Source: Exophiala sp. HKRS030
Lineage: Eukaryota > Ascomycota > Eurotiomycetes > Chaetothyriales > Herpotrichiellaceae
Assembly (NCBI GenBank): GCA_023897205.1
Contig: JAHWDD010000005.1
Span: 2,542,001-2,606,000 of the forward strand
Length of the DNA stretch: 64,000 nucleotides
Direction: 5' to 3'
Each line of letters begins with the position of its first letter. The first letter of the stretch is position 1. The position numbers and the translations under genes are program-made. Under the pieces are notes generated by a model, which saw only the letters and a list, made by a program, of their open reading frames with translations, made no database searches and had not been told where the DNA came from. Shown one piece after another: positions 11,076 to 22,065 of the stretch.

Positions 11076-11339
11076 ATGGGTATCTTGGGCGACAAGTGGA
11101 AGGCGTTCAAGAATTACAAAAACGGTCGCAACCCAGACGGGTCATCCAAGATCACGGAGGAGGACATACAAAAGTACACGGGCATGGACAGGGCGGAATT
11201 GGACAAATTCGCGGCCAACACTCCTGGGGTCGCGGGGAACCAGAACGCGGGATCCTTGACCGCAGGGGGAACCAGTGGGTTGTACTCGGGGGGTTACTCC
11301 ACGTATGACGGACACAAGATACCGAAAAACAACAAGTGA
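11076..11339 (+). CDS. Small uncharacterised fungal protein (87 aa)
   Basis: Single exon starting at an ATG in an ideal CCACCATGG context. The predicted protein is hydrophilic, with a lysine-rich start (MGILGDKWKAFKNYKNGRNP), a charged helix-like middle (ITEEDIQKYTGMDRAELDKF) and a Gly/Ser/Tyr-rich tail (TSGLYSGGYSTYDGHKIPK). There is no signal peptide or membrane segment. A TATA-rich stretch and a long AC-rich leader precede it, looking like a well-expressed gene. I do not recognise a family; the composition is reminiscent of small stress or conidiation-associated proteins, which is inference only. A 12-bp minisatellite begins about 50 bp after the stop. Confidence 0.7.
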   Translation: MGILGDKWKAFKNYKNGRNPDGSSKITEEDIQKYTGMDRAELDKFAANTPGVAGNQNAGSLTAGGTSGLYSGGYSTYDGHKIPKNNK

Positions 11340-11390
11340 CGGATGATGATGGGTCTGAAGGAGGGGAGAGAATTGGGGAGTTGAACAAGA

Positions 11391-11491
11391 GACAGAGACG
11401 GAGACGGAGACACAGACGGAGACACAGACGGAGACACAGACGGAGACACAGACGGAGACACAGACGGAGACACAGACGGAGACACAGACGG
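11391..11491 (+). repeat. 12-bp minisatellite, unit GGAGACACAGAC
   Basis: About eight head-to-tail copies of GGAGACACAGAC (first copies degenerate as GAGACGGAGACGG) in the presumed 3' UTR of the small gene ending at 11339. The unit is a multiple of three, so minus-strand frames stay open through it as a Cys-Val-Ser repeat, which is an artefact of the repeat rather than a gene. Confidence 0.9.
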
Positions 11492-12030
11492 ACACAGGGT
11501 GATGATTGATGAAGCCATATCTTGAAATTTTGAGATTTTTGCCATGACTAAATGAACACTACAGGTGATGTCTGTATGATTTCCAGTTTCAGGATTGACT
11601 GCATCACTCAGAGAGAGTAGTAAGGAGAGTGAGGTTGGTTTTCTTGGGGAGCATATAGCCGACAAGGCAACTCTCTGGAGAACAAAGCTCTGCGCCGTGT
11701 TTACCGAGAAGTAAATACCTAGGTACAGAAGTACCTGATACAATACTATTTAAAGTCCACCGGGTAGTCTAAAATAAGTAACCTCTACCTTGCAGTCCTT
11801 TACCCGAATATGAATAACTTCGCTTTCATTAACCCCCCAACTTGTGACCCATCATCATTATCGTCCAACACATCACCTAGGTAGGTACACAGCCAATCAT
11901 GGAGGTCATACAAACTCGAAGGAGGTTTCGAGGTTGTCTTTGCCCTATCTTCGTCCACATACGGAGGAGGATCCCTCAATGTGACCCTCTTTCCGTGGGC
12001 GTGGACGTAATTATGATACTCAGCAACCCT

Positions 12031-12060
12031 GTTTGTTTGTTTGTTTGTTTGTTTGTTTTT
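12031..12060 (+). repeat. TTTG microsatellite
   Basis: About seven tandem copies of GTTT ending in a T run. It lies in intergenic DNA downstream of the PhyH gene. Nearby at about 11875-11887 is a CCTAGGTAGGTA element. Confidence 0.9.
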
Positions 12061-12215
12061 CACAGAATAATGGTAATACCAGTACTCGATTTTGCTGTGA
12101 GAGAAGACTACCAAAACGCCAACATATCGAGGTGACAACTTCGCCCACATACTTCGTACATTACATGCTGTCTCAGATCCAGTCTCATAGATCTGAAATC
12201 CGACCCAAGCCATTT

Positions 12216-13398
12216 TTATCTAGTCGCACCGATGCTATCATCACTGAGGACGAACCCCTCGGGTAGAGCAGGGAGCATCGAAAGATAACCCTTGTTGTTG
12301 CTGCTGAAATTGGGGTTGAACTTGACCTTGGTGTGATCCAGGTCAGCCGGTACAAAATGTGCTTTGTATTCAACTGGGCTGTTTTCCCTCGTCGCCCAAG
12401 CCTCGACGTTTGCTCGAGCAGCTTCAGGCAGGACGACCTTGGCCGGGCATTCGTACCACTGAAAACACGAATTAGCTACACACATCGATGTTGTTTGCCT
12501 GGATACACCAGGGAGAAAAAAACATACCGCAGGGGTGTGGACAAACGCAAGCATTATCCGAGGGTCAACCGCCGGGTTCGACAAGCCTGCGTGCCACAGG
12601 CGAAGATCACGAAGGACGACTGACCCCTTCTTCACGACAGGTTGGATCGGAGGCGCCGTTCGTCTTCGTTCTTCCAAGAGTTCGTGCCTGATGCCGAAAT
12701 CCATGTTTTCGGCGGGTGTCCCGGGAGGATATTCGATACCACAGTTGCGGTGGTCGGCAAAAGTGGTACCACGATGAGTCGCCACCCAGAGCTCGGTACT
12801 TCCATTGGCGGGGGAAACGTCACTGAGATAGAAATTGGTCACTATTGCAAAGGGAAACGTTCCATGGTTGAAGGTGAGATCGGCGTGGACATGTTGTCGC
12901 GCGTTGAATCCACCCAGGGCGGTGTTGCCGTTGACATAGTTGACACAAGGTTTCGGTCCCAGGATGTACGACAGCACTTGCTCTGCCGGAGAGTTTGCCC
13001 ATATGTCCTCGTACATCAGGTCAGGCGACAGCGGTGGTCCTTGTGACATGTTGCCAGTTTTCCTTCCATCGGTGGAAAACTAGAAAAGGGGGGGGGTCAT
13101 CAGTTGGGCTTTTCGTGCTGCCAGGGCATGACATGCAGGTCCTTTCCAGACTTACGTCGTTAAAGTGCGTGGTTGGAAGGGTTGCCATGATCTTCGCCTC
13201 CTCTGAAAGCATTCTGTTCAGCGTATCTACATGTTCAACATCGACGGCGTTTTCGAGGACGACGATGCCATCGCGGTGCATTGCCGCGATGGCTTTGCCG
13301 ATGTTGGGAGGCGTCAAGTTCCCCGAGATCCTTTCCTCGTCGGAAAGCGGTACAACAACCACATCTTGGTGCTCGAGAGGAATCTTTGCCGAAGGCAT
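12216..13398 (-). CDS. Phytanoyl-CoA dioxygenase (PhyH) family protein, three exons
   Basis: Exons 13398-13156, 13079-12528 and 12458-12216 give about 345 residues. PhyH enzymes are Fe(II)/2-oxoglutarate-dependent oxygenases. The iron ligands are visible as the H-x-D motif in QHVHADLTF and the distal histidine in LRLWHAG; IVTNFYLSDVSPANGSTELW between them is the usual jelly-roll core with the Asn-Gly-Ser-Thr turn. The fungal continuation AFVHTPAWYECPAKVVLPE appears only when the 69-bp segment 12459-12527 is spliced out; that intron is a multiple of three and free of stops, so an unspliced mRNA would encode a protein 23 residues longer. The first ATG is at 13398. Substrate unknown: fungal members act on fatty acyl-CoAs and secondary metabolites. 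It is divergent from the Gfo/Idh/MocA gene. Confidence 0.88.
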
Positions 13399-14076
13399 CT
13401 TGCTTGTTAGATAGAGGACAATGTCTGAAGAGGAACTTGTTGAATTCAAAGCAAGGGCAAGAAGTGTTAGAGCTGTGTGGATGCTTTATCAATCTCACCC
13501 TTGGACCTCAGACCACGGTGCGTTCGGTGTAGTGATCGTTCATTCGGAGCGGTATATCCTTTCTTTCCACCGAGCAAACGTTCATGATTGCAACTTTCCC
13601 CTCCGCGCTGCCCAAGAGGAACAATTGCGATGCCGGTCGGTGCAACTCCGATAGAATGGGGAAATCCCAGGAGAATCCAAGTAGAACCCACTAAATACTG
13701 TAACGGAGGAGGTTGTTGATTCGAAGCCGAACCGAACCGGACATCCGATCAGTGGAGAAATCATCAGATTCAGGGTCGCCCCATGGGGCGTCAGCGATGG
13801 CACGAGAACCCGCCGACAGTGCATTTGACGACTCAGCAGGCTCGGTTGAAACGGAATCTGACCGTCCATCATCTGTATGGGGTCAGGAAATTTGTCCAGG
13901 ACCTGGACTGAGAGTGGAGTCGGCCTAGCATATCGAAAGACTCGGCGCGAGAGGGAGAGAGAGACAAAGATATTTCAAGATCATCATTTGACGACTTGAC
14001 CGAAGACACTCGGAATCTCAGCATTCGAATTAATGCACTATTCAAAAACACCCTTTCGACTACTGCCGAGAATATC
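13399..14076. promoter_or_regulatory. Divergent promoter of PhyH and Gfo/Idh/MocA genes
   Basis: 678 bp between two outward-facing start codons. The shared intergenic region fits, but does not prove, co-regulation of the dioxygenase and the oxidoreductase. No specific operator identified. Confidence 0.5.
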
Positions 14077-15268
14077 ATGCCTGTTTCATTAGCCATTCTG
14101 GGGGCTGGAATCTTCGCCCGCGAAGGCAAGTAGTCCTCAAGAAATCTTATCTGAAAATTGTGCAAACGACTAACACGATTTCCTGTAAAGAATATATTCC
14201 AGCAATCAACTCACTCAGCGTGGTAGAACTAAAAGCAGTGTACTCAAGGTCTTCAAAGTCTGCTGAAGCTCTGGCCGCCCAGAGTGAAAGCAATGCCGAC
14301 ATCTACTATGATTCGCCCAGTGCTGCTGGCAAGTCGGTTGACGACTTACTGAAGCGCTCGGACATCGATGCGGTGATCATCTGTGTCCCGATTCTTGCTC
14401 AACCAGAACTCATTCGGAAAGCGATGAAAGCTGGAAAGCATGTTCTCAGCGAGAAGCCCATCGCCAAAGATGTAGCAACAGCAGAAGAACTGATCAGGTG
14501 GCGTGAAGCGTCTTCGATCAAGTCCATCTGGGCAATCGGAGAGAATTTCCGCTTCATCTGTCCAGTCGTTTGTGGCCATTCGAAATTAAAGGAGATTGGT
14601 GGTCAAGTGACCACATTCAGCATGAATCTGTTTGCTCTGGTCGACGAGAACGACAAGTTCTACCAGACAGAGTGGTAGGTTTGAGCTTGCCGGACGCCCG
14701 GGGGGCATCTGGTACACCGCTACATCCGATTTTTACTGACCGTTTTCGAAGGCGCAAAACTCCAGAGTATCAGGGAGGTTTCTTGTTGGATGGAGGTGTT
14801 CACTTCGTCGCGGGAGTGAGACACCTTCTCAGCGCGGTCGGAGAGGACATCAGTTCGCTGGCAGCCTACACGGCGCTTTTGGAACCCAAACTTGCCCCTG
14901 TCGACACCGTTCACGGCATTCTTCGCACAACGAGTGGACGCAGCGGCTCTTTCAACGTGTCCTTTGGCACCGAGTTCAAGGGAGGCTTTGAGATATTCGC
15001 CGCCACCAACAAAGGTTCAGTGACCGTCACCCCTGTGTCGGTCAAGGTGGTGCGAAAGGACGCGGACGGAAAGAAAGTAGAAGAAGAGGAGTCCTTTGCC
15101 TTTGGTGCCGGAGTCAAGTCCGAGGTTGAGGCTTTCGCCGCAAGCATCGTGTCGGGAACCCCTGACCCACGACAAAGTCCCCAGCAAGCTCTCGGGGACC
15201 TGATTGTCCTGCAAGGTCTCTTGGAGTCGGGCGAGCAGAAGGGAGCTGTCAAGGCTGTGAAACTGTGA
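14077..15268 (+). CDS. Gfo/Idh/MocA-family NAD(P)-dependent oxidoreductase, three exons
   Basis: Exons 14077-14125, 14191-14674 and 14752-15268; about 349 residues, normal for the family. The N-terminal Rossmann strand and glycine motif (VSLAILGAGIFAREEY) are split by an intron with a GC donor (AAG|GCAAGT) and a CTAAC branch site. The signature EKPIAKD follows at about residue 107, and the C-terminal beta-sheet domain includes GGFLLDGGVHFVAGVRHL, matching the GGxxxDxGxH motif that carries the catalytic histidine. Such enzymes oxidise or reduce sugars, polyols or dihydrodiols. Cytosolic, no targeting signal. Next to a beta-mannosidase and a sugar porter, a role in sugar conversion is reasonable but unproven. 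Confidence 0.9.
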
Positions 15269-16113
15269 AAGATGTGCCTCGAAAGAAAGGCGCAGCCGAA
15301 ATGATGGACTATATTGCTGTATGAGAGATTTGGTATAGGTCCATGCCCCCAAGCCCATGAGAGAAGGAGTTTTGTTGGGATATAGAGCAGCAAGTTTCTC
15401 TAGCTAAATGCCGCTATATAACGTGCTAGCACTGTTCTAGGGTCGTTAAGACTTAACACTGAGAAAATTGCGATATGGAAAGTTGGCCGAGCGAAACACT
15501 CTTGTACTGTAGGCAACTTCGTTCGCGGATGCCACCATCTTCACTTAGTACCACCGTCCTGGGTCATCAGCTCGTACGGAGTGCCTCCTGCGTACTGATT
15601 CGACCTGCTTGTTCCTGACTATTTCGTTTCCAGGACTCGGTCTGATAATCTTACGCCATTGTGAACCTGAGATGGGATACCCGCACCCCCGAGACAAGCA
15701 AAAGGTCAGCTCCATCCAATTCCAGGGTTTCCCCCTACTGTCGGTAATGAACCGATATCCGACTCCTCGTTCTGAAGGCTCTTTGCGGAGACTTTGGACA
15801 CAACACCGACCATGTCGTCTCCAATGGCTTTGGAGGACACACATGTAAGTGTAGGAAGCTGTCGAGATCATACGGACATGATCGCTTTTGGTAGTCCGGA
15901 GGCCAAAAATGTAAGTCCGCGTTAGTTGGCCGGTTGATCACCAATTTTGGCCAAAGATGCCAAAGACCGACAATGGCAATTAAGATCTCACGTGGGTTCT
16001 AAAAAGCATTTCCTTCACCTTCCTGCTGTTCCTTGTTTTTCTTGCAAGATCGTTGTACTTTGATTAGCATAATCAGAGTTTTGCGGCCAGCGGTTACAGC
16101 TGAAACTCGAATC
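15269..16113. other. Intergenic region upstream of beta-mannosidase
   Basis: 845 bp. A GTACGGAG-containing patch lies near 15573-15580. Overlapping frames on both strands lack family features. It is read as the 3' UTR of the oxidoreductase plus the promoter of the GH2 gene. Confidence 0.45.
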
Positions 16114-18859
16114 ATGTCCGCGAAACAACGCCAATACCTCAGCACAGGTTGGAAGTGGCGCCTTGCCAATTCCAACGGGGTTTCGATCCCGGAGGCAGCC
16201 TCGTCGATTAAGCAATGGAATCCAGTCAAGAGATTTCCGTCCGTCATTCAAATGGAACTCCTGGACAACAAGTTGATCCCAGATCCCAATATAGGTCTCA
16301 ATGAGCGGCTCATGCAATGGGCTGGAGAGGTGGACTGGGAGTATTTGACTACTTTCCCCACGCCACAATCCCAGGAAGTCGTCGAATTGGTCTTTGAAGG
16401 CCTCGATACCTATGCAACCATCAAGCTGAATGGCAAGGAGATTTTGAAGTCGCAGAATATGTTTATTCCTCAACGAGTCAAGGTCATGGACTGCTTGAAG
16501 CCCGAAGGACAAGAGAACGAGCTTTCCATTATCTTCGATAGCGCCATCAAAATCGCCAATGCATTGGAGGCCAAGTATGGTGCAAGGACTAGCTGGATGA
16601 GAGACAAGAGGCGGATGCATCTCCGAAAAGTCCAGGTTAGAGCCACCGAGAATACATTTGCATCACTTGTCTGATTGATGATGATAGTGCCATTGGGGTT
16701 GGGATTGGGGCCCAAAGATTCTCACGGCAGGTCCTTGGCTGCCTGTGTATCTGGAGGTATACACGGCGAGGCTTGATAACATCCACGTGTTCTCTGATCT
16801 AGCAAAGGATCACTCTTCTGCAATGGTCACAATCGAGGTTCAAGGATCGAAAGCCGCTGCTTCAAAGACCACGAAGATCACAGTCCTCGAAAAAGACGGA
16901 TCGAAAGTCGCATGCTCCGAGATCTCTTTGGACAGGTCAGGAAAAGCCACCAAAAAACTTACAGTGACATCCCCCCGACTCTGGTGGCCCAACGGCCAGG
17001 GACCTCAGCATCTCTACACGGCCAAGGTGGAGCTTATGGACCGCTCGTCCTCCTCATCGCCCATCGACGAGATTGCCTCGAGGTTCGGAATTCGCACGAT
17101 CAAACTCATTCAGCGACCCTTGACCGGCGCAGACGGCAAGACATTCATGTTCAACGTCAACGGCCGCAACATCTTCTGCCAAGGAGGCAACTGGATCCCC
17201 GCGGACAACCTCCAACCCACCATGACCAGAGAGCGATACGATGACTGGATGCGGCTGGCAAGGTACAGCAACCTCAACATGATCCGCGTCTGGGGCGGAG
17301 GCATCTATGAGACGGAAGAATTCTTCGACGCGTGCGACGAGTTCGGCATGCTCGTCTGGCATGACTGGGCCTTCGCGTGCGGCGACTACCCCATCCACAA
17401 AGAGTTCCTGGACAGCGTCAGGGCCGAGGTCGAGGCCCAGACGGTCCGACTGCGTAACCGGGCCTCGCTAGCCCTCATCTGCGGCGGCAACGAAGACTTT
17501 TTCCTCAACGACATGTTCGGCGTCGACTACGACTTCTCCGACCTCACGGGCCCGTTCGAAGACACGGCCTTCCCCCAGCGCAAGATCTACCTCCAGCTCC
17601 TCCCGGAGATCTCTCAGCGCCTCGCGCCCGAGATCCAGTACTGGCCTTCGTCACCCTGGGGCGGCAAGGCCGCCAACGACACCACGGGAGGCGACATCCA
17701 CCAGTGGGCCGTCTGGCACGAAGGGAAACCCTACCAGGACTACAAGAAGCTCGCGGGCCGCTTCGTGTCCGAGTTCGGCATGCACGGCTTCCCCGTTAAC
17801 CGCACGACGGATTCGTTTGCGCCGCCGTCAAGCGGTAACCCCCAAGACCGCCACCCCCAGTCGCGCGTCGTCGATTGCCACAACAAGGGCGCCGGCGCCG
17901 AGACCCGCATCGCCCGGTACCTGGCCGAGAACTTCCGCTACGACTCAAAGAGCCTCGAGAACTTTGCCTACTGCTCGCAGCTCCTGCAGAGCGAGGCGTA
18001 CGGCTACGCCCTGCGCGACTGGAAGCGCCTGTTCAACGGTCCCGGCCGGGAAGAGTGCGCCGGCGCCGTCATCTGGCAGTTCAACGACATCTACCCTTGC
18101 AACAGCTGGGCGTACGTCGATTACTACATGCGGCCCAAGCCGGCCTTTTACACCATCCGCCGCGAGTTCGCGCCCTTGAGCGTCGGCGTCGAACGGACCC
18201 CCAGGAGTCGCTGGGTCGACGAGGACCACCCGCTCGATTCGTACCGACCGACGTTTGAAATCTTTGCGCACAACACCACCACCGAGGCGGTCGAGGCCGT
18301 GCTGGAAGTGAAAGCCTACGATCTATTTGGAGGCGAGTGGACGGACGCCGGACCCGACGCCCGTCGCAAAGTCACCTTGACGGCCGGGTACAACACCGAG
18401 CTCGGGACCGTGGGGCCCCAAGACGCTTGGACCGAGGAGGGCCTGATCGTCTTCGAGGCCAGGCTGGTCGACCCGGCGACGAAAAGGACGCTGGCGAGGA
18501 TGGTCAACTGGCCCGAACCGTTCCGATACCTCCAATGGCCTGCCGACACCAAGGTGACGGCGTCGGTGGAAAAGGTGGTCTCGGCGGATGGTAGTGACAA
18601 GACAAAAAAGAAGAGCGGAACGGTGCGGGAAGACGAGGAGGTGCGGTTCGAAGACGCCGTCACCGTCGTGGCGAACCGCCCGGTCAAGGGGGTCTGGCTG
18701 GAACCCGAGTACGATGGCACCGAAGACGAGTCCGAGCCGGAGCCCCTTTGGGATGACAACATGTTGGACTTGATGCCGGGCCAGGAAGTCAAGGTCCTCG
18801 TCAAGGGGTTGAGAGGAAGGCCGGTCAAGGTCAGGTTCTTGGGAGATTGGGAATTGTGA
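16114..18859 (+). CDS. mndB: Beta-mannosidase, GH2 family (MndB type, intracellular)
   Basis: Exons 16114-16635 and 16688-18859 around a 52-bp intron; about 897 residues. The N-terminal sugar-binding-like domain (TGWKWRLAN, WEYLTTFPTP, FEGLDTYATIKLNGKEI) leads into QCHWGWDWGPKILTAGPW, a hallmark of beta-mannosidases formed exactly at the splice junction. The catalytic acid/base is predicted as Glu443 in ICGGNED and the nucleophile as Glu536 in SEFGMHG. There is no signal peptide, and the length matches the secretion-signal-free B type rather than secreted MndA. It removes terminal beta-1,4-mannose from manno-oligosaccharides. The 3' two thirds is markedly GC-rich (about 17100-18600), unlike exon 1. 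Neighbours include a regulator and a sugar porter. Confidence 0.93.
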
Positions 18860-19195
18860 CACTGAAGATGGAGATAGTCCCGGAGCAAAGAGGCAAAATC
18901 TAAGCCCACAGAAACTACAGGGCCAGTACTCTGTATACTATCGAGGGTTTTGTAGTTGACGAACTTTGGCCATGTCACCGCTAAGAATTTAGAATAGAAT
19001 AGCCTCTGATCAGTGACAAAGTACCTAGAAAGGCAAAACTGTTCTATTGGATAGGAGAATGAAAACAAATTCTTCTGTGAGATCTTCTGCGAGAATATGA
19101 GACACTCCTCAAATGTAAAAACTGTAGACGATTCTCGTGTATTTCATCCTACGAGTGTGGACGTTTCATCCTACGAGTTTTGCACAGTACATTGT
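18860..19195. other. Convergent 3' region
   Basis: 336 bp between the GH2 gene and the C-terminus of the Zn2Cys6 regulator. It contains a short direct repeat (TTTCATCCTACGAGT, near 19141-19177). No gene seen. Confidence 0.5.
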
Positions 19196-21554
19196 TCATT
19201 GTTGATTGGAATACCATCCCGCCGCCGCCGCCGCCGCCGTCGAACCTGGCCCATGGCTGCCGTGAGATGTCGACCCCGTGCGGATCAGACCTGGATGCGT
19301 CGTTAGACTCGGGCTGATACTGTCATGAGTACGTTCTTCGTCGTAGACAGGGATCCCCTTGGCCGTCATGGTGGTGTCAATCTTGTCGACGTAGCTCGCG
19401 ATTTCGGCACTCGTGCTCCATATGGCGAGCAAGCTGCGGCCCTTTCTGATGGCTTCGAGCTGTGACGGTTGCTGGATTGCCGCTAGTGCGGGTTCGTTGT
19501 AGGTGCACAAAAGGAGCATGACCTGCGTATAGAGCCTAAGTCGTATATTGTATCTCAGCGGATCGTGATCTTGTATGTGGGATGAGGCAAAAGAACAAAA
19601 AAGAGTATACGAACAAAAAACGGCAGACAGTGAAACGGTGAACGGTCAAAAGGGGCAAATGGGCAAAACACGTTACTGCGTAATGTCTTATCCTTGTCAG
19701 ACTTACCCGAATAAGTTGGCCAAGAGTAACAAATGTCGCTCCTGCACCAGCGATTCCACCGAGAAGATGGCCAGGACCGAAAATTCCAATGACCGCCTGG
19801 CGGCCTGCAGATCTCTTTGCCTCTCCTGCTCGTCGTGGGCCTGGCTCGTGAGGATGCGAACCACGTGCGACCAGCTCAAGACGCAGTTGATGGAGTAGTA
19901 CTGACCGCGGAGGAAGCTCTTGTGCGGGTCCAGGATGGGGGACAAACCTAGAGGGAATTTTACTTGGTTCGGCAGGTGTGAGTACCACAGACCGATCTGT
20001 GAGATGATCTCCTCGACCACGACGGGGGCGTGGAGCGTGTTGGCATTCCAGCCGATGCCCGCGTGCGGGTTGGACAGGATGCGCCGGAACGCCACCTCGG
20101 CCAAAAACCAGTACATGCCCAGCTCGTCATGGTCGCTGAGCGGCAACGGCACAAAGTCGTGGTGCGACTGCAAGAGGCACGCGCTGTACGACACGTAGGC
20201 CTGGAGTTCGTGCTCGAGCAAGAAGCAGGCCCAGTAGGCGCGGTGGGACATGCGTTGGAGCTCGGTATCGGCCTCCAGCCGTCTCTTGCATTGGACCAGT
20301 GCTAGGACACCTAGGGAGGCCTCGTGGATGGCATCGAATGCCTGCACGGGACGTAGACAGTACAGGCAGTATAATCTGGGATGACATTTAGTTTTAGCAC
20401 ATTATTGCCAAAGAAACCAATGCACAAGGGAGTCTCCGTCTCCCCTTTTGCAGGAAGGGCCGCCGCACATACCCCATTAGGATCCGACATTGGATCGAAA
20501 GAATGCCGTATCTCGACGACCGATCGCAGCCGAGAATATTCGACGCCACCTGGAAATAGTCGAGGCCCGGGATGCCGGCGGTGACTTGGACATCGTCGGT
20601 AAGATGCTCGGACCGTGTAAGGGCTCCTAATGCGAGGACGAAGAGCGTCAAGCAGGTTTCTAGACTCTTGTCTGGGAATTGCCCTTCGTAGATTCGAGTG
20701 GTGATGTCAACGCAATACTTTTGGTCAAAGAGTGGGCACCACGGCAGCACGTCGCGGGCGAACGAGTTCTGCAGTCGCCAGAACGACCTCGTCGAGACTG
20801 ACAGGTCAGAAATGGTCAGGTGGCTATTCCGACAGAGACCCTCGCCCGGAGATGCTTGACGCTCCAGGAATGCCTCATCGTCATCGTCGTCAGCCAGCGG
20901 GTATAGTGGCGGAGGACATTGCTGGCCGACGAGCCGGGATAAACCTGACAGCGTCAAACCGACCAGCGACGATCCGTTCTGTTGGTGGCCATGTCTTACC
21001 CTGCCGGCTGGGACATGACTGGCTGAAAGAGGAGTGGCCAAATCCAGAGGCGGTATACTAGGGTCAGCAGGGCTCTCTACCCCGAGAAGTCCAACCCACT
21101 GGCTGCTACTTTTCTCCAGGAGAGTTTCGATGCGGTCCAGGCGTGCAATGACAGTCTGCCAGTGGTCGTTGTTGACGTTCTCATTTTGAGGTTCATAGCT
21201 GGCGGAGACCCTGGGCCTGGCTTAGTATTGGTCGATACGCACTGTGCAGCATTGCAGAGCCGGATTCCAGATGGAGACGCACCTTGGGGCGGGGGGATTC
21301 GTGACCACGGTTCTTCTGTAATTGCACTCAATGCCCATTTGCCAACAGAACGAACAGGAGGGTCTTTTTGCATCGCAACGGGTCTTCCGCGACCGACATA
21401 GCTCGCAAGCGACAGAAACCCGCTTCTTGGGGTAGTTGATCGAGCCAGGAGCACGTGGAGGGCGATCGTCAGAGGGGTATGCTCGCTTCCTAGGGTTGGA
21501 GTCTGCTGTCACAGCAGCATTCTCGTTAGGCTGAGATGTAGATCTGGCCTCCAT
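19196..21554 (-). CDS. Zn2Cys6 transcription factor with fungal-specific middle domain, four exons
   Basis: Exons 21554-21283, 21210-20473, 20375-19707 and 19535-19196; about 672 residues. The DNA-binding cluster has spacing C-x2-C-x6-C-x6-C-x2-C-x6-C (ACELCRSRKTRCD then CSFCWQMGIEC) at about residues 50-80, with the basic loop expected for CGG-type half-sites, and a short leucine-rich linker (HWQTVIARLDRIETLLE). The Fungal_trans domain spans exons 2-3 (LYCLYCLRPVQAFDAIHEAS, YWACFLLEHELQAYV). The C-terminus has an alanine run encoded by a GCC-type repeat (about 19221-19240). The exon 2 acceptor has two in-frame options at 21210 or 21216. It lies between the beta-mannosidase and a divergently transcribed sugar porter, so it is a good candidate local regulator. 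Confidence 0.9.
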
Positions 21555-22065
21555 GGTGGTTTCGAGGCTCACCAGAACGAACGAGGCAACGCAGACTGCA
21601 GGAGGCGGAGGAAGAGAAGGAGGGAGTGTGGATTATTTAGCGGAACGTCGGTTCGGATATGAACCGAACGCCGAACCGTGTCTGAATCGAGAACGTCGCA
21701 GCAAAGTCTGGGCCACCCACTCATTTTTTCCCTAACCTCACTTAGAACCCCCCGTCCGCCCAAACCTGGAGAATGCCCATCCCTCCAGGAAGACAGCGCC
21801 CCCCAGACTTTTCTCCCTACCTCCTTTACGCCAGGGCCTTGCGGGGATTGAGCCCGAACAATATGGCGACCCAACATCTCGAGGGTATTCGATAAGCGAG
21901 CACGACGGTTGGGTCTCCTGCACAGGGGACTAGAACCACTCGTGGATTTAAAGACTCCCCGGTGTGCCCTTATCGAAGCAGAACCCGTGTTCTCTCTCTC
22001 CCACTACCTACTCCATCATCCTAGACACCCTGCTGAATCCCTTGAACCTACCAACAAATACAATT
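21555..22065. promoter_or_regulatory. Divergent promoter of Zn2Cys6 regulator and sugar porter
   Basis: 511 bp between outward-facing start codons. It includes CGGTTCGG and the near-repeat GAACCGAACGCCGAACCG around 21650-21680, a cluster of CCG/CGG triplets of the kind bound by Zn2Cys6 dimers. That makes it a plausible autoregulatory or target site, by inference only. Confidence 0.5.

Noticed and set aside
11391..11491. Possible CRISPR-like array
   Set aside because: Copies are directly adjacent 12-mers without spacers, in a eukaryote; it is a minisatellite.
11142..11495. Minus-strand frames with Cys-Val-Ser or Pro-Ser-Val repeats
   Set aside because: Created by the 12-bp minisatellite staying open in all frames; not a repeat protein.
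18316..19068. 250-codon minus-strand frame overlapping the beta-mannosidase 3' end
   Set aside because: Antisense to GC-rich coding DNA; such frames are expected there and this one has no domain.
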